Below are positions 44,547-56,344 of a stretch of DNA of 64,000 bases, piece after piece; position 1 is the stretch's first letter, and each line of letters starts with the position of its first letter. The translations under genes and the position numbers were made by a program. The DNA comes from Hysterangium stoloniferum. Taxonomy: Eukaryota; Basidiomycota; Agaricomycetes; Hysterangiales; Hysterangiaceae. The stretch lies in contig WHVD01000001.1 in assembly GCA_015178975.1 (NCBI GenBank), positions 620,001 to 684,000 on the forward strand, given 5' to 3'. Below the pieces are notes generated by a model. That model was not told the DNA's origin and did no database searches. It was given only the letters and a program-made list of their open reading frames with translations.

Positions 44547-47500
44547 ATGAATCATGAGGGAGAAACTTTAGAAACTCATAGGAACTATCTTTTGCAGAAA
44601 CACTTCAGCCAGCTCGAGTAAGTGGCACTTCATATTACACCCCTTCATTTTGCTCATGAGATGGTCAAGGGAGATTGCGTCTACAAAAAGGGAGCAACTG
44701 CGCGAGCTTTATCACCTCCTCAAGGCTCGTAAATCCCCCCGCATTTTTGAGTTTCCCCTCAACCATGGCAGTTTAAATGAACAAGACAATGCAGAATGTG
44801 ATGCTTTCGTGCGGCTTTATGAAAAGGGCACAATTAACGAGATTAATGATTGGCCCTTTGAAGAAGAGATTTCTCCTGTCGCCTTCCCAAAAATCGAAGT
44901 GCGCCACACTAGGTCCCGCACTAGAGCGATGGTCGAGGAGAGCCATAAAGTGGAGGTGCCGGAGCCTTCTGTGGTGGAAGATGATTCTCAAGATGAAATG
45001 ATGCAGGATGAGGAGGTTGAGGTTGAGGAAGCCGAGGAAGTAGAAGAAAAATCTCAGGAACCTGTGGCGGTCGAGGAGGCTGAAGAAGTGGATGATTCCG
45101 GAGAAACTGTTGACATTGAGATGTCTACCGACAGTGAGGCGGTTGAACAAGCTGAGAAAGGTGGCCAGGATGAAGATGTTGAAAACGCTAATGAGATGGT
45201 GGAGGCTGAAGAAGTTGAGAACGCCGCGAGTATGAAAGAGGTTGAAGAAGTTAATGGTGTTGAAATTGTGCAGTCCGTTAGAACTGAAGAGGCCGAGGCT
45301 GTCGTGATGGCTTCACGGGAAGAAGGGGAGAAGAAGGCGGAGGCGGAAGAGAAAGAGGTGGTGGCGGAGGGGAAAGAGGCGGAGGCGGAGGAGAAAGAGG
45401 CGGTGGCTGCGGAGGCGGAGGAGGAGGAGGAGGAGGAAAAGGAGGAAAAGTACGCTACAGACGAGGCAAATTTGGAGCTTGTCGTCGAAATCGAGGATCA
45501 ACCTCCCTTCAAACAGCCGATCATAGTCGACGAGACTGAGAACTTTGACGAACCGGACGGGGTTGTCGAGGAGGAGATCAAAGAGGCGGAGGTCGTCGAG
45601 CCTGAGAATGAGCAGCTTGAGGTCGTTGAGCAGGAGGTTGAGAAGCTGGAAGAGATTACGCAGGACGCTGGAGAGTCGGCGGCGGTGGAGCGTATGGACG
45701 AAGTGGAACAGGTTGAAGGGGAAATTGAACAAACCGACCTTCCCGTACTTACACCGTCTCCCCTGCTGGTTCAAGTGGCTGAAGTCGAACAGGATGGGCC
45801 TGAAATAGTTGACGCCGTTCAACAGTCCGAGGGCCAGTCACCAGCTCCTGATGTGGAGGACGTGATGGACATGGATGTTTCATCTCCTTCACATGTTGAG
45901 GTTGGCGAAGACGTCTCTCCTGAGGCTGAGTCTTTTGCACCTCACACAGAGCCTTCCGTTCACATATCTACCCTTTTACATCAGGAGTCTAATGAAGAAC
46001 CGCTACCCGTGGACGACATAGAGATGGACGACACGTCTAAAGATGATATCGACATTATTTCTCTGCCTACCACCCCCATATCTTCGCCTGCTGTAGTCCC
46101 AGCAAGGCGTTCAGCTTCTCGCCGTCTGCAGAAACTTTCGCCTTCTCCTATACCCCGATCCGAAGTCTCCCCCTCACGTTCGCCATCTCCGCCTTTCCAT
46201 CGACCTCGTACGCGTTCGTTAAGTGCGGCTTTGGCAGCCATGCCGCCCCCGCCCCCACGGCGCGTCCCTTCGCCACCATCACTTTCGCCGCTGCCCGACT
46301 CCCCCGCCCCTTCTCCGTCCCCTGCTCGTGCTCCATCCCTTGCGCCTTCTCCATCCCTTGCGCCTTCTCTATCCCCTGCCCCCTCTCTAGTCCTGACCAC
46401 CTCTCCAGCTCTGGCCCCCTCTCCAGTTCTGGCTCCCTCTCCAGTTCTGGCTCCCTCTCCAGTTCTGGCTCCCTCTCCAGTTCTGGCTCCCTCTCCAGTT
46501 CTGGCTCCCTCTCCAGTTCTGGCTCCCTCTCCAGTTCTGTCCCCCTCTCCAGCTCTGCCTCCCTCTCCAGCTCTGCCTCCCTCTCCAGCTCTGCCCCCCT
46601 CTCCAGCTCTGCCCTCCTCTCCAGCCCTGACCACTTCTCCAGCCCTGGCCCCCTCTCCAACTCTGGCCCCCTCTCCAACTCTGGCCCCCTCTCCAGCTCT
46701 GGCCCCCTCTCCATCGCCAGAACCAGTCATTGAGAAGTCGACAAACGGCGCCGTATCACATTCTGCCACATCGGAACCAATTGAACCAGAGACTTCTGAA
46801 GGCGTCGCCGCTGTTCCAAATGCACCCCCCGCGTCATCGGTATCAGTATCAGTATCGGTGCGTGATGAGATGGAGCAAATGGACATCGAGATGGAAGTTG
46901 AGGATGAGAAATGGGACGAGGACGTAAATATGGAATCTGAGGTATCTGGACTTATACCACCCGAGGAACCAGAATACCCAAAGGAGCCCAGTCCGGCGTC
47001 CGAGGAGCCTGGTACTAATGTAATTCTGGAGGAGTCCTTTGGGCCGGTGGGAAAGACTCAGTCTGCGGTTGACGATGAACATGTCGTGGTAGAGGAGGAG
47101 CAGCCTTTGGCTGTGGTGGAACAACTAGCTTCGGATGTAGGCGAGCCTGAGAAGGAGGAGGAAGAGCCGACGAACGAGGATGTCCTGCCTGAACATGACT
47201 CTGAAGCCGCATCATCTACACACGATGTCACTCCCCCGGATGCCGATGATTTGGACGTTGAGGCGGTTCTCGCTGAGATACCTGCTGAAATCGCTGTCGA
47301 ACTTACTAGCCTGGAGGCCGACGATCTAGGCCTGGAGAGTGACTCTCCCCAGCTCGAGGTCAAGCGTACTGGACCTGAGGCCGAGCGTATTGAACCTGAG
47401 GCCGAGGTTACTGAACCTGAGGCCGAGGGTACTGAGCATGAGGCCGAGAGTGTTGAACCTGAGCTCGAGCTTACTGAACTTGAGCCTAAGCTTACCGAAC

Positions 47501-50500
47501 TTGATGTCGAGCTTCCTAAACATGGCCCTGTTCCTGCCGGACCCGATGTCAAGCTTGCTGAAGATGATATGGAGCCCGAAGTCGAGCTTATTGAACCTGG
47601 GGTTGGGCACCCTGAACCCGAAGTCAAGACTAATGAAGGTGAGGCGGAACATATTGGTGAGGCCGGGCATAGTGAACATGAGATGGAAGTGGAACAAGAT
47701 GAAATTCGGCCGGAACATATGGAACACCAGCAACCAGAGCGTACTGAACCTGAGGAGGAAGAGAATGGCCGTGACTCGGGGTGGATTGAACATGGCCAGG
47801 AGCCTGAAGGGGAGCATACAGAACCTGAGCCAGAATGGATTGAACATGACCCGGAAGGTACTGAAGCTGCCATAGATCGTCCTAAACTCGATGCGGCCGA
47901 ACCTTCTGAGCCTGAGGTTGTCTCAACTGAAGCCGAGGCCGTCTCACCTGAAAATGACATCCAGCCTGTTACAGCTGAGCAAGAAATTGCCGAATTGGAG
48001 GCGGAACATGCTGAGGGCCAGGACGGTCCTTCAGGTCCTGAAATGGAATCTACCGAGGGACGTATTGATACAGACATGGAAACTGTTAGTCTCGTGGCCC
48101 AACCTGCAGAGCTTGAGACGCACGTTGAAGGACTAAAATCATCAGAGGCCCGAAATGTGTCTGAAGGGCCCGAAGTTGAATCATCCAAGACTAAATCTCG
48201 ACATGCATTAACCTCAGATGAGACCATTGATGTACTTTCGCCCAGTCAATCCGTCCAGATGGAAATCGAGTCCGACTCTCGTGAGGCGTCAATTCTGGAT
48301 GCCCCGCCAGAAGAGCTAAGAGAAGAGCAGCAACCAGCACTTGAGCTTGAAACACATCTGACCGAGCTACGTCTACCAGAGGCCGAAGAAATGTCACTTT
48401 CAGTGCAGGAAGAGTTGCCGGCACCAGAACTGGAGTCTGTCGGAGAACTTCATGAAACGGCCGGAGAACCGGAAATGGGTGCAGCACCATCTGAGCTACC
48501 TGAAGAGTTGTCTCCTTTGCAAACAGCTCAAGGCCCGGCGACGGAAACCCTGCCGCCAAAGGACGTTTCTGAACTGGAACTACAGATCGGTCACCTTACA
48601 AGTGACGTTACTCTAGGCGATTTAAACACGCCCACGCACATATCAGAGTCACCCACTAGGTCGCGCTCTGGGTCCGCATCTACATCATGGGGTTTATCTT
48701 TAACCGTACCTGTGTGGGACAATGTGGCCATACAGTCAGAGCCTGGTAATCCCCCTGTAGCCGCCCCCCAGAATGAAGCTGAGAGCGAGATGGTATGGAG
48801 TGATTTTCCCAATATTGAAATTTTTTGCCTACTCAAATCAATGCACAGTCATCGCCAGCCCAGGGATTATATGATAATTATGTTCGCGACTCCCTACGGA
48901 GTGAGGAAATACCAAAGCGCATGACACGATCGCAAAGTCGTGCCCGTGAACGGTCGGTATCTAAGCTTGCCGTGGCTGAGGACGAGGACGAAGACGGGGA
49001 CGGGGACGAGGACGGAGACGGGGACGAGGACGAGGAAGCAAATGAGAACAAGGATGGGGACGAAGATGAGGACGCGGACGTGGATATGGACGTGGAAATA
49101 CCTAGCGACCAGGAGCCTTCCCAAGATGACATCGAGCAAGTCGTATCTGATAACGGGTCTGAAATTGCAGAACTCATCGTTAAAATTGAGGAAGAGGACG
49201 ACGAGGCAGCAGATGAAATGGCTGCGCGTAAAGCCGTTTCTAGTTCATTATCTTGTGTGCAGAGCGACTCACCAGCTACAAGCCTTTCGCCGGCACCTTC
49301 CCTTCCTGACAACGAACCTGAAGAGTCCCCCACAAGATCACCTTCAAGGTCCGAGAGTGCAGCGCCCGTTCCACATACAAACGATGATCAAGGAGTAACT
49401 ACTAGAAATCAACCTACATCCCCTCGTATTGACGAAGAAGTTGCCTCTGTCGCGTCCTCTAAACGAGGATCTATCCTGCGCGGTGTCATGCCTCCCATAC
49501 ATGCTGAGCCAATTCTAAGACAGCCGCTCCTACGAAGCCAACAGAATGCGCCCGCCACTTCTATGCATATCTATGATAGTCCTATGAGCCCGGCGGCACT
49601 TTCTCCCCATAAACAACATTCTATTGTACTGGCTACGTTTCCCACACCCATTTCGAAATTGCAAGAATTCACCACGGCTTTTGACAGTTTGCAGTCTTCA
49701 CTCCCAAATGGTCAAACTATAGTCAAAGATGAAGACCGTGACGACGTTATGTCGATTCGGACTCGTGAAGGGTCTTTATTCTCATCCGCCCCGCCAAGTC
49801 CTAAGAGAGTTTCTATTGCCCTCCCTGATACATCTCTCGCCCCTCTTCCCTCCTCCCCTATTCTTAACGCGTATAGCACATCGTTAATACTTCCACCTCT
49901 AGAAGATCTTCCTTCAACTTTCTCGCGAAAAGTACATCCTGCGAAGCTTGCCCGTAAGCGAGAGCGTGAGCGCGAAAAAGAAGAGCGTGAGCGTGAACGA
50001 GAGAAGAAAGGCCGTACAAAAGACAAGGATAAAGAGGGGAAGGATGAGGGGAAGGAGAGGGAGAAGGAGAAGAAGGATAACAAAGAAGTTGCGAAAAGCG
50101 GGTGGCTACCATGGGAGATCAGTAGATGGGGGGCCCAATTCCGTGCCAACCCTGCTCACAAGGTGACGAAGAAGAGCGGAAAGGCTTTGACAACTAAGAT
50201 GTGGAATGTGAGTAAATATTGGTTTTAATATGTTATGCAATAGTTCTCACTTCCATCTTCAGGTGGCGTTGCATGAACTGCGGTTAATGCGTGCATTGGA
50301 GCGTATTGAAAAGTTGAAACAAGAGGGCCGTTGGAGCTTTCGGCAACCAAAGAAACAAAAAGGACCAATGGTTGCGAAAAGCCATTGGGATTGGTTGCTG
50401 GATGAGCTCGTACGTGGTCATGTTAACTTTAGCCGACCATATTGTGTATTCATGTTACTCACTAGAGATGGCTACGAACCGACTTCCGCGAGGAGAGGAA

Positions 50501-53500
50501 GTGGAAGACTGCGATTGCGTTTACTCTGGCACATGCTGTTCGGGAATGGCATCTTGCAGATCCGGATGAACGTAAACAACTTTGTATTCGCAGTGGCCCT
50601 TCTCTTCGCCCCTTAAAGGAAGGCGACATCAGTCCTGTGGATGCCCTTGAAGGACCGCCGATCGCATTGGAAGCAAAGCGTTCCACTATTGATCTTCCTA
50701 GCCTGGATGAGATGGACTCTACTGAGATCGCAACTGGTCCATGGGAAAATACCCGGGAATTGGATCCGGAGCAGGAAGCGGAAGCCATTCGGGTGCAGCA
50801 GCGTAGTCAACGGAAACTTGCCCCAGACATAGTTGGAAAGGGCGTGGAAGCAGAGGACGATGGGGAAGGAGAGGACGATGCCGATGGTGAAATGGACATT
50901 GATGATGCTGAGGGTGGTGTTGAGCAAGTTTTAAATGAAAGTGGGATGGAGGTGGATGAACATGAGTCGCAACGTGAGGTCCCGCAGACTACGCCAAATG
51001 ACACGCTGGTGGCGGTCGAAGCCGTCCCAGGAAGCACCGAATTAAAGAACGGTGCCAGTAACGCTGTTCTGACCTCAATTCCAGATCAACTTCCTGGCAC
51101 CGGTGCTCCCGTTTCAACACCAATGGACCAAGCAAAGGCCCAAATACGAGCGTCGTTCGTCCATGCAGCGGACGATGCTGTTTTTCTTGGCATGGATACG
51201 CTTTGCCTGGATATGTCGACAGCCGACCCTTTCGTTTCCCTCCAATTACCCGAGCTCTTCCCTGAACTTTCAACTTTCCAACCACTCCATGCATCTCCAG
51301 AGTTTGCAGAAAGCACTATCATAACAAAGGGGGATAAAAAGAGCGAAAAAAGGGACAAGAAGGCCATAGAGGAGTTGACCAGGCAGGATGAAACCGCCGG
51401 TTTGAGAGTAGTAAACGTGTCCACTTTCATGCACTATAGGCCAACGCTGGTTAGTGCTCTCCAACCAGCCAAGCGTTGGCGCAACGACAGGTGGATAGAT
51501 CTGGACGACATAGCGGTTAGTGGAGACGATACGATGCCGATGATGGACCTACCGCCCAATGGTAGATGACTGTTTCCTTTACATCTCATTGCGATCTTTA
51601 TTGAATTGTAATGTTTTAGGACTTTTCGGCCACCAAAGGCCACGCGCTCCTGGACTGTCACCGTTTAATCCAATGATGCGAATGCCCAAAGACCCGCAAA
51701 GGCGTTTCAACGAGACCCCATGGAGCGATTCTGAAGATCAAACGTTGAAACAGATCGTTGAACGCTATCCGAACAATTGGACATTAGTTGCCGATGTTTT
51801 TAACTCGTCTCGAGTTACCATTTCGACTGATAAACGTACGTCATGGGATTGTCTAGCAAGATGGGACGCTAGGTGGAATGATGGCAAAACTTTCACCCCA
51901 AACACCGGACCTGTTACTCCAGGAGCTTCAGGGGAAGCCAACACGCTAGAAACAGTCAGTTTGGCGGGATCTGTTCCACTTACACCACTTAGCGGACCAT
52001 CGATGGCTAATGCAATTATGACAAGGAAGCGGTCAGCAAACCAACTAAATCTATCTATCCTTGGACAAGAGGCTGAATCTAGGAAGCGTCGCCGGCATAA
52101 TCATATGCATGAGGCAATGCGGAAAAGTGCCAAAACGCGGGAAAGCAGTCTGAAGACAAATAGTATATATTCTATTTTGAACGAGTTCGAACGGTCTATT
52201 AACACATCTACTTCTTAGTCAGTCAAAATCGACGAACTTCCAACGCACTGATTCACGACGCTCATAACCCGTTCGCTAAACCTGCCAACAGAACGCCTGC
52301 CGAATTGAGCCGATTGAAAGCTGAGAAAGATCTTGAAGAGTATCGAGTGAGGAAGAAGCAGGAGGAAGACATAATCAGAAAACGCAGCCAAATGGATACA
52401 CTAAGGCAACAGCAGGTGAGTTGTTATCTGATTTGGCTTGTCTAACTTTGTCTCATACATTACAGGCCGCCGAAGCTGTTCGCCGTGGACAATTACCGGC
52501 AGGTCAACAGGCAGCACCAGTCGCAACCGTCCGCGGTCCGACCCATCCTCAAGTAAATATCTCTCAGCAAGCAGCGAGGCTTCCGACCATGAATGTGGGG
52601 AATTTAGCTGTCCCAAATATCAACCAATCGATACCATTGGCGACAGGAGGGAATATAAATATGCAGAACTTTTCGCGGTTTACGCCCGAACAGCAGCAAG
52701 CATTATTTGCACAGATGCAGGCACGGCAGGCACATGTCCAGGCGGTACAAGCTGCACAGCAGCAACAGCAGCAGCAACAACAACAACAGTCATCTCAACA
52801 GCCACAGCAGCAACAGCAGATATCTCAGCAACCACAACCTCAGTCTACACTCCCTGTCCCAAATGTCGCTGTAAATGCCGCCGCTCGACAACATATGGCC
52901 ACTCCATCCCACCCTCAGATGCTTTCTCACACTTCTCCAGGTCAGGTGCAGGCACAAGCAGCCGTACATCTTGCAGGGCAGGCTCAAAATTCTCCACCGC
53001 GGCACGGCACACCAGCAAATAGTGTGGGTCTAGTGAATATCGGTGCAAACAACCTTGTACGGGCTGCAGTACCTCAGCAAGCGCGTGCTGGACAATCCTC
53101 TCATATTCCCCCTCAGCCATCACGCCCGGGTTCATCACAACATGCTCAACAGCCGGCGCAGATGGCACGCCAGCCCACAACTTCACAACAGCAGGCCGCC
53201 ATGCATCATGTGTTTATGCAGAGTTCTCACGGCGCAGGGGTATCGGAGCAAATGAAGCGTCTGTACCAAAATCCGCTTTACTGGGTAAGTCTTTTTTCAT
53301 TAGTACATATAGCTGTATTTCCCGTTTACCTATGTTCGGCTACAGCAACAAGGGAATGCGCAAAACCAAGTGTCGCATCCATCTGGCGCGCAGCTAGCAT
53401 TCCCAGGCGTGACGCAACAGCAACAGCAGCAACAGCCGCAACAACATGCCTCACCACCACGACCGGTATCTGCGCAGCCCAATCCTAATCCAAACCCTGG

Positions 53501-53507
53501 TCCATAG
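44547..53507 (+). CDS. EAF1: EAF1/VID21, scaffold subunit of the NuA4 histone acetyltransferase
   Basis: Nine exons: 44547-44617, 44661-48792, 48849-50207, 50263-50409, 50466-51561, 51620-52162, 52219-52415, 52466-53284 and 53346-53507; the sum is 8,526 nt = 2,841 aa. It starts [20 protein letters not shown] and '[18 protein letters not shown]'. A very long acidic and Pro-rich region follows (to ~residue 1,850). The HSA domain, which binds actin-related proteins, is at about 1,885-1,945 ('[19 protein letters not shown]' then '[18 protein letters not shown]'). The SANT/Myb domain is at about 2,295-2,365 ('[20 protein letters not shown]' then '[14 protein letters not shown]'). The last ~300 residues are Gln-rich. 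HSA plus SANT plus a Gln-rich tail identifies EAF1, the platform of NuA4 in the nucleus. Yeast Eaf1 is about 980 aa, so the N-terminal expansion is striking. All introns are 43-61 nt. It converges on MRM2, 119 bp away. Confidence 0.93.
46310..46725 (+). repeat. Minisatellite in EAF1 encoding Leu-Ala-Pro-Ser-Pro words
   Basis: An 18-bp unit, ccagttctggctccctct, is repeated about seven times nearly perfectly (46430-46555), flanked by diverged units (46320-46430 and 46555-46725) encoding [10 protein letters not shown]-like words. It stays in frame throughout. The array is likely to vary in length between strains. Confidence 0.9.
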
Positions 53508-53626
53508 CCGGCAACATGTTTTCATTCTACTATATGGTGTCGTTTTCAATGTTTTCAATGTTTAACGTTCATCGATTGTACGGATTATGTGTATTGAGGT
53601 ATCAAAATTAACTGTACAATTTTATT

Positions 53627-54717
53627 CTATTGTCTTCGTCCTCGTCGCTTGTCTAGCATACGATTTTTTGTTTCGATGGTCGAGAAGGGGTCGCGGGAAA
53701 TGTTTGCAAGCTCGGATAACCGCTGACCCTCTGGAAGTATCAAAGGGGAGCCCGGGAGACCGCACCAGCCCATACAGACCCAATATTTTTCGGCAGATTC
53801 TCCGCGACTGGAACAGGGTTTGACCCTGAAGACTTTGCGAAAGGAAGGGGTGAGATAACGAGCACAGAATGCTGTTGCCTCGGGAGACTCGAAATATTTA
53901 ATCCTGTATCAAAGCATACATCAATAGAAAAGTAATCCCATTGTACGTAAATTGCTCACACTAACGAGCCGCCTGCACTTTTGCCATCTTGGGTGGTCAA
54001 GTATCGTTTTGCGAAGCGGAAAGTGGCTTCCCATAGTTCGAGGCAGCGCGCCATGTCGGCGGTGGCGTTGCCTGATATGTTGGGGGCCATGTCGGAGAGG
54101 ATAAGATCTACAACGCCTCTCTCGGTCCCGGGCGGCATATTTGAGCGAATGAGTGCGTCCGCTAGCGGCGAAAGGAAATCTTCCTGTATTGTTAAAACTC
54201 CGGGGATAGGCCTTATGGGAAGCAGGTCGACGGCAATGAGTGTAGACGGGGCCTCCGTTGGCCATGTGGATTTATTCTTGATCCGTGGTGGTTTTGTCGG
54301 CACATCGTACGACACGGATTCATCGTCCCCCTTGGCACAGCTCCACGCTACTCGTCGTTCTGTCTTCGCCTTTTCATTAAGACCAAAAAGCATGCTTTGT
54401 TGGGAAGACAGCACGTCTTTCGCGGGGTCCGCTGGCATCCCATGACCAAGCTTCATCGACAGCACCTGTGACCACCCGCCAGGGGCAGCACCCAAGTCGA
54501 CCACTACTCTCGGAAAGTAGGTCTTACTTTCCTTGTGATACCGGTGTTGAGTGAGAAATTTGTATCTCTGGTCCATTTCGAGCAGCTTGAACGCGCTGCG
54601 CGATCGGAACCCAGCACCATCTTCCACGCGTCGTTTGACATAGGGATCCTGGAACTGTCTGGCAAGCCACCTCTGCTTTGACGCATGGGCCTTTGGAAGA
54701 ACCGGGGAGGGTCGCAT
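53627..54717 (-). CDS. MRM2: Mitochondrial rRNA 2'-O-methyltransferase (FtsJ/RrmJ family)
   Basis: Two exons, 54717-53960 and 53903-53627, give 344 aa. The SAM-binding motif is 'VVVDLGAAPGGWSQVL' (~71-86). The K-D-K-E catalytic tetrad is complete: Lys44 in 'SAFKLLEMDQRY', Asp209 in 'LILSDMAPN', Lys255 in 'SLV|IKYFESPEA', Glu291 in 'SRGESAEKYW'. The second Lys and the Glu lie in the short second exon, which is missed if the intron (GTGAGC...ATACAG, 56 nt) is ignored. The insert at ~105-165 between motif I and the Asp is common in fungal Mrm2. By homology it methylates a uridine of the large-subunit mitochondrial rRNA peptidyl-transferase region. A nuclear (Spb1) or tRNA (Trm7) role is less likely given size and layout. 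Confidence 0.9.
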
Positions 54718-54724
54718 TCAGGTC

Positions 54725-55385
54725 ATGTCACGTTGTCACGGAAGCACTTTTTCAATGCTGCCCGGATACAAACATGTGCCCGCGTTTGGGCCGGACGAGG
54801 AGTACGAAGAGGAGGTTGAGGTTAGCTATGTCACCGTTGATCTCGGCCCGAATGTCGACAAGGATTTGCTGCCGAATACTTCGGAATATAGGCTCGCGGT
54901 GAGCATCAGTTTTATCGAGAAAGTAGTCTGTTTGAAGCGTTTTGCCAAAGGGCCTCGACTCGTCAACGCCGATGATACAGCTCTCCGGGACATTTTTTCA
55001 AGGGTCTCACGAAGAGCTGATTGGCACGGAGATACTATTCACGGATGGTCGTGGTTAGTCGACAGGATCACATTGCAGCGGCATGCTGGTGTTCACTCAC
55101 GTCGTAGACGAGGCAAATCCCTCGAGGCGATTTGTAGTACCGGTAGCAACAACAAGCAAACGAATTCGATTTGAGAAAGTGGAGGTACAGAGGAAGGATG
55201 ATTTTCCCCCCGTAGAAATAGTGGCGCCGAAACCGAAGCCGATAGCCTCAAGAAGTCTGGTTAGGACAACTGGCAGAGGCCATGGTCGTGGCAGGCCGCG
55301 GGGGAAAGTAGGAGGAAAGAGCTCTGTAAAAGGGAAGGAACGGGAAGAACCTATGGACGTTGATGTTACTTCGACAGGAGAGTAA
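54725..55385 (+). CDS. TFIIIC subunit 6-like (triple-barrel domain; Tfc7/Sfc7, GTF3C6)
   Basis: Three exons, 54725-54898, 54951-55053 and 55108-55385, give 184 aa. The sequence 'MLPGYKHVPAFGPDEEYEEE' then 'VSYVTVDLG', 'YRLA|GLDSSTPMIQLSGTF', 'SHEELIGTEILFTDGR' and 'TTSKRIRFEKVEVQ' follows the TFIIIC triple-barrel (sub6) pattern. The C-terminus is basic and Gly-rich ('RTTGRGHGRGRPRGK'), ending with 'EEPMDVDV'. TFIIIC binds A/B boxes to recruit RNA polymerase III. Without the second intron (54 nt, GTTAGT...GTCGTAG) an in-frame TAG would appear; the splice removes it and restores family spacing. Met at 54755 is an alternative start. The start codon is 7 bp from that of MRM2 on the other strand. 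Confidence 0.82.
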
Positions 55386-55760
55386 ATCCTCCAAAATAAA
55401 ATAATTAGGCTTTGAGCACTTAGTTTATTTGGTTCACATTCGGACAAATTAGCGAGACGATAAATTAGAATGCCCATTCTCATAATAGGGCACTCGATAT
55501 GAACACGTTGATGTTATAGGATGAGATACTCACTGGCAATAATAATCAAATCAATGCTCCTCCCACACCGAAAGCTAAGTGATTACTATAACAAGATAGA
55601 TGGTTCACCATATTATATCTCGTCGTCGCACACTTCGTACTCGGTGATAGTGCTCGACCCACGGATTTCGTACTAAGCCTTCTTGTGGATTATGAGGATG
55701 GCATATCATTTCGAAGCCATCTAAATCTGTCACGAGAATGTCTACATTCCTTGTACCAAG
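55386..55760. other. Intergenic, no gene seen
   Basis: AT-rich sequence after the TFIIIC gene. Some of 55610-55760 may belong to the hAT relic that follows but shows no recognisable motif. Confidence 0.4.
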
Positions 55761-56225
55761 AAAATTATGCAAACATGGACCTTGCCTCATCTACGACCTC
55801 AGCCTCGCCAACTGTTACTTCAAGAGAGCTTTGAATATTGTGATCCCATTCGATGGTGGCCAGGTCCCCGGGCACAGTATCCAAATTTATCTGTTATTGA
55901 CTTTTCTGGGATTTGGGTTAGCGAGGGATCACGAGCATTAGGGCTCGGGTCGCTGCGGTTGGGAATTCACCGCGTATTTTGGGTTATATAAGGTCTATTT
56001 GTATTTGTTTAGTCCTTATCCGTTTACAACGAGTACTGCCACCTCACTCAGACAAACGGAAAGTTATACGGTCTAGGAACAGCACCACGAAAACTTAACA
56101 AGTGTCTCGTTACTGTTTCTTGGTCATTTGTACGGGTGGAAATGTTTATGGCACCTGCAGAGTCTGCTGTGGTCGTGAAAGACACCATTTCTCTCCGGCG
56201 TGCGAGTTTGATCCCTGAAACCACT
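55761..56225 (+). mobile_element. hAT transposase relic: C-terminal dimerisation part
   Basis: 'CDPIRWWPGPRAQYPNLSVI' at about 55848-55907 matches the hAT C-terminal signature (DPIxWWxxxxxxYPNLS). About 250 bp later, in another frame, 'KDTISLRRASLIPET' (~56177-56221) matches the next conserved block (RDTISLRRASLKPET). The stretch between is not recognisable, and neither the catalytic core nor terminal repeats are seen. A decayed fragment of a plain DNA transposon. Confidence 0.68.
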
Positions 56226-56344
56226 GTAGTATACGGTTACGGCGCGCAGCTGGTCATAAGTGACTCATTGTTAGGGGGTCACGTGCCCTCCGCTAAACAG
56301 TGGACCTAAATCTCGGTTGGGGAACATGCTCTTCCACAATAGCA

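Noticed and set aside
45981-48227. Long minus-strand frames (301 and 389 codons) opposite EAF1
   Set aside because: They arise from the Pro-Ser-Pro minisatellite and the Glu-rich repeats read backwards; EAF1 on the plus strand has conserved domains and in-phase introns.
53587-53823. A plus-strand frame of 78 codons after EAF1
   Set aside because: It is the shadow of the second exon of MRM2 on the minus strand, which carries the last two catalytic residues.
55054-55107. An in-frame TAG in the TFIIIC-subunit gene, first taken as a nonsense mutation
   Set aside because: A 54-nt phase-1 intron (GTTAGT...GTCGTAG) removes it and restores family spacing, so the gene appears intact.
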